A stretch of 64,000 nucleotides of DNA. It comes from Bacillus cereus. GTDB lineage: Bacteria; Bacillota; Bacilli; Bacillales; Bacillaceae_G. Shown here piece after piece: positions 60,971 to 64,000 of this stretch. A program made the position numbers and the translations under genes. Within the stretch, counting starts at the first letter, position 1. Each line of letters begins with the position of its first letter. The notes beneath the pieces were generated by a model. That model made no database searches. It worked only from the letters and a program-made list of their open reading frames with translations, and was not told the DNA's origin. Location: the NCBI RefSeq assembly GCF_025917685.1, contig NZ_CP089518.1, forward strand, positions 1,737,001-1,801,000. The letters run 5' to 3'.

Positions 60971-62824
60971 ATGAATTTTATCAAAAAAATTATATGTTGT
61001 TTTTTCATTGTAACTGTAAGTCTAGGGATGTTTGCTTCTGTAGGAAGTGCCTCTGCTGTAAAATATGTGAAATCATGGGGGAGTGAGTTAGATACTTCTA
61101 AGTTATTAAGGACACCAGTGGCGATGGCAAGGGATACAAAAGGATTTTTGTATGTTGTTGATATGGGGAATAATAGGATTGTGAAAATAGATAAGAATGG
61201 AGAAGTTGTTGATGCTATAGGAACTTTAGGTGAAGGTCCGGGACAGTTTAATATGCCATTTGGTATTGCTGTTGATAAAGAAGGTAATATTTTAGTTGCG
61301 GATACAGCGAATTATCGTATTCAAAAATTTAATGAGGAGTTTCAATTTATTAAAAGTTGGGGCACAAAAGGTAAAGGAAGTGAGCAGTTCTCGTTTCCTA
61401 GGGAAATTGCAGTAGATAGCGATAATAATTACTATATTACGGATGAATACAATCATCGTATTCAAAAATATAGCCCGGATGGGCAGTATATTCAAACAAT
61501 AGGGAGTTATGGAAAGGCGAATGGAGAAATGGCTTTACCACAAGGAATCGCGGTAAATAAACAAGACGAGGTCTATATTGCAGACACATATAACAATCGT
61601 ATTCAAGTGTTTGATAAAAAAGGGGAGTTTCAGCGAGTAATCGGAACAGGAATTGCAGGTTTAGGCCCATATCAATTCTACCATCCAAGAGGAATAAATT
61701 TTGACTCAACATCTGGATTGCTATATGTAGCAGATACATATAACAATCGGATAATGAAATTTACAAATAAAGATCAATTTTTATATGCATCAGGTAACTT
61801 TTTCCAGTTTGTTTATCCTAATCAAGTTCTTCCGGATGGTAAAGGGAATATCTATATAACGGATACGGGAAATAATCGTGTACTTTTATATAATGAGGTA
61901 GGCCTAACAGCGGTAATGAAGAAAACCATAGGTAATGAAAGGAATGGAAATACACAATATGCAGGACCTTATGATGTCGAAAGAGACACGAATGGAAATG
62001 TTTTTGTATCTGATTCTTTTAATCATCGAATTTTGAAATATGATATATCTGGGAAGATTGTTGCTAAGTGGGGAAGTTTATTTGGTACTGGTGGTCCACT
62101 TGGGTTCGGAAGTCTTCCAGGACAGTTTTTTGTTCCAAGACAGATTGCAACGGATCGTTACAATAATGTGTATGTATCTGATTCTGTAAATCATCGTATC
62201 CAAAAATTCACCAATTCAGGGATAGCGCTTGCTTCATATGGTTCATTTGGAGTATTACCAGGTTTTTTTCAATTTCCATCTGGAATAGCTATTGATAGTA
62301 AAGGAAACATATTTATAGCTGATTCAGAAAATCATCGTATTCAAAAATTTAATCCATTCTTTGTATATATGAAAGAATGGGGGAGAAAAGGAAGTGGAGA
62401 GGGAGAGTTTTTTCAACCTATGCAATTAGCAATTGATTCAAAAGATAATGTTTATGTTATTGATCGGATTAATAATAGGGTTCAGAAATTTGATAATGAG
62501 GGTAATTTTCTTGCAAAGTGGGGTGCAAATCATGGAGCTGGAAACTTAGATCCACTAGAAAATTGGAGAGAGGGTCCAGGAGATCTTTTTTTGCCAATAG
62601 GAATTGAAATCGATATAAATAATACGGTGTATGTCACAGATACTTCTAATAATCGTGTGAATATTTACAATGAAAATGGGGATTTTTTAGAGTCTTTTGG
62701 AGGTTTTAATGGTATGTCAGGGCAGTTTTTCTCACCACAAGGAATAGATGTGGATAGTCAAGGGAATATCATTATTACAGATGGTTTACTCCAAAGAATT
62801 CAATTTTTTAAGAAAGCTAATTAA
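60971..62824 (+). CDS. Secreted NHL-repeat beta-propeller protein
   Basis: About 617 residues. Signal peptide: basic head, hydrophobic core and cleavage near VGSASA. The mature protein is made of 12 NHL repeats of about 46-50 residues, each close to GIAVDxxGNIYVADTxNxRI plus QKF, so two six-bladed propellers are likely. No enzyme domain, anchor or LPXTG. Start ATG 60971 lies six bases after the KAS stop; ATG 60959, which overlaps that gene, adds four residues. Being coupled to acyl-CoA enzymes and next to an ABC binding lipoprotein, it may bind or hand over the substrate outside the cell; that is inference. Confidence 0.9.
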   Translation: MNFIKKIICCFFIVTVSLGMFASVGSASAVKYVKSWGSELDTSKLLRTPVAMARDTKGFLYVVDMGNNRIVKIDKNGEVVDAIGTLGEGPGQFNMPFGIAVDKEGNILVADTANYRIQKFNEEFQFIKSWGTKGKGSEQFSFPREIAVDSDNNYYITDEYNHRIQKYSPDGQYIQTIGSYGKANGEMALPQGIAVNKQDEVYIADTYNNRIQVFDKKGEFQRVIGTGIAGLGPYQFYHPRGINFDSTSGLLYVADTYNNRIMKFTNKDQFLYASGNFFQFVYPNQVLPDGKGNIYITDTGNNRVLLYNEVGLTAVMKKTIGNERNGNTQYAGPYDVERDTNGNVFVSDSFNHRILKYDISGKIVAKWGSLFGTGGPLGFGSLPGQFFVPRQIATDRYNNVYVSDSVNHRIQKFTNSGIALASYGSFGVLPGFFQFPSGIAIDSKGNIFIADSENHRIQKFNPFFVYMKEWGRKGSGEGEFFQPMQLAIDSKDNVYVIDRINNRVQKFDNEGNFLAKWGANHGAGNLDPLENWREGPGDLFLPIGIEIDINNTVYVTDTSNNRVNIYNENGDFLESFGGFNGMSGQFFSPQGIDVDSQGNIIITDGLLQRIQFFKKAN

Positions 62825-63058
62825 TATTGGAGACTCAAAATGCTTGTTACAAAGGATAGAAGTTTAATAGTTTGGGAATGCGGTATAGGTAGGAATAAAA
62901 TATTTATATGAAATTGTAAAGGTGTTTAATGGAAATCGGAGAAGATACATGTATACTAACAATCTCGTTTATATTATTCAAAGGAAAAGTCATAATTACG
63001 GATGGGTAACTTTGGCGTGTTTGATTCTATCAGAAAGTAAAGTATGGGGAGGATCACA

Positions 63059-64000
63059 ATGTCGATGAAAAAACGTAAATGGCTAAGAACGGTGGTTACT
63101 GGTTGTGTTTTAGGTTCGTTATTAGTAACAGCGGCTTGTTCAGGAAAGAAAACAAGTACAGAGGATGAAAAGACGATTAAGGTAGGGGTTCTTGCTTCAT
63201 TAACAGGTCCATTAGAATCATATGGAAAACAAACAGTGAACGGATTTGAATTAGGGCTAGACTATGCAACTGGTGGAACTGGGAAAGTGGAAGGGAAGAA
63301 GATTAAGTTTGTTGTAGAAGATACGGAAACGAAAGCTGATGTAGCGGTTAAAAAAGCTACGAAGTTATTAGAAGAAGAGAAAGTCGATTTTTTAGTCGGA
63401 TCGTCTAGTTCAAGTGATACATTAGCGGTTTTACCACTAGCTCAAGAATATGAAAAAATAATGGTTGTAGAACCAGCAGTAGCTGATAGTATTACCGGGA
63501 AGAACTGGAATAAATATATTTTTAGAACAGGTAGAAATTCATCTCAAGATGCAGTCGCTGGTGCTGCGGCAATTGCTAAAAAAGATGTAAAAATAGCAAC
63601 GTTAGCACAAGATAATGCTTACGGCCGTGAGGGAATTGCGGCATTTAAAGCTGGAGCGAAGAAATTAGGTGCGAATATTGTAAACGAACAATATGCTGAT
63701 ACAAATTCGACTGACTTCACTGCAAATATTCAAAATATCATTAGCTCAAAGCCGGATTATTTATTTATCGTTTGGGCAGGGGCAAATTCACCTTGGAAAC
63801 AGTTAAAAGATATGAATGTGGAAGCGCAGGGTATTAAAATTTCTACCGGTGCACCAGATATACCGGCATTAAAAACGATGGATGCGTTAGTAGGAATGCA
63901 AGGTTTTTCTGTTTATTATCACACACTTCCGAAAAATAAGGTGAATGATTGGTTAGTTGAAGAACATAAAAAACGATTTAATGGTGCGGTGCCAGATTTA
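63059..64000 (+). CDS. ABC transporter substrate-binding lipoprotein, branched-chain amino acid type (partial)
   Basis: Start of a HAAT-family (LivJ-like, Peripla_BP_6) binding lipoprotein; 314 codons lie in the window and the frame continues beyond it. Lipobox LVTAAC, then VGVLASLTGPLESYGKQTVN, and DNAYGREGIAAFKAGAKKLG are typical. GGGGAGG is six bases before ATG 63059. Members of this family bind branched-chain amino acids but also aromatic and other carboxylic acids; the acyl-CoA ligase context favours a carboxylic acid. Permease and ATPase genes would be expected just beyond the edge. The 234-base gap before it has no clear terminator. Confidence 0.9.
   Translation, partial: MSMKKRKWLRTVVTGCVLGSLLVTAACSGKKTSTEDEKTIKVGVLASLTGPLESYGKQTVNGFELGLDYATGGTGKVEGKKIKFVVEDTETKADVAVKKATKLLEEEKVDFLVGSSSSSDTLAVLPLAQEYEKIMVVEPAVADSITGKNWNKYIFRTGRNSSQDAVAGAAAIAKKDVKIATLAQDNAYGREGIAAFKAGAKKLGANIVNEQYADTNSTDFTANIQNIISSKPDYLFIVWAGANSPWKQLKDMNVEAQGIKISTGAPDIPALKTMDALVGMQGFSVYYHTLPKNKVNDWLVEEHKKRFNGAVPDL

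Noticed and set aside
57389..64000. Polyhydroxyalkanoate synthesis cluster
   Set aside because: MaoC/PhaJ alone is compatible, but there is no PHA synthase, phasin or PhaB; the ligase, KAS III and ABC binding protein point elsewhere.

Overview
The window is about 64 kb of AT-rich, low-GC Gram-positive chromosome. The complete nheA-nheB-nheC enterotoxin operon with a perfect PlcR box, two bcr1-like interspersed repeats with TTTAT/TTTAC flanks, a c-di-AMP riboswitch in front of kimA, CodY/Zur/MntR-type operators and Bacillus-type Shine-Dalgarno sites together point to the Bacillus cereus group (B. cereus, thuringiensis, anthracis and relatives). I cannot separate these species from this window. 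I saw no rRNA, tRNA, CRISPR array or intact prophage.

Layout. 1-11 kb: end of an unknown gene, MTA/SAH deaminase (mtaD), an OppA-like lipoprotein, two decayed gene fragments either side of pssA, a GNAT acetyltransferase, the manganese transporter mntH with an MntR-type box, the tRNA uridine hydroxylase trhO, a 20-bp tandem repeat, an unknown membrane protein and a ketopantoate reductase. 11-20 kb: c-di-AMP riboswitch plus kimA (potassium uptake), then the Nhe toxin operon, then an IS-scarred stretch holding a nucleoside hydrolase. 19-25 kb: the deoxyribonucleoside salvage block deoR / deoC-nupC-pdp-cdd, in which nucleosides are imported, phosphorolysed, deaminated and the deoxyribose phosphate cleaved by DeoC. 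25-32 kb: small membrane proteins, a UPF0291 protein, Xaa-Pro aminopeptidase, a multicopper oxidase with a His-tailed membrane neighbour, and topoisomerase III.

32-45 kb: a membrane protein/LysR divergent pair framed by copies of a short AT-rich repeat, a DUF4153-like protein, an ACR3/SLC10-type exporter, an azoreductase, a BrnQ transporter with a CodY box, methylmalonyl-CoA epimerase, and a CgeB-like glycosyltransferase inserted between mce and a partial second copy of mce. The copper pair ycnJ-ycnI follows; ycnJ is flanked by two inverted bcr1-like elements. 45-57 kb: a second CNT nucleoside transporter, an integrase/monooxygenase pseudogene fusion, EamA exporter/LysR, an Rrf2-DsbA-nitroreductase group sharing a 19-bp palindrome, lactate dehydrogenase, a flavin amine oxidase, and a COG0523 GTPase controlled by a near-perfect Zur box.

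57-64 kb: a one-directional cluster of TetR regulator, acyl-CoA ligase, MaoC hydratase, a KAS III-like enzyme with an altered active site, a secreted 12-repeat NHL protein and the start of a branched-chain-amino-acid-type ABC binding lipoprotein. It looks like a coherent acyl-CoA pathway with its own uptake system. I do not recognise its substrate, and it is the best candidate here for an undescribed system.
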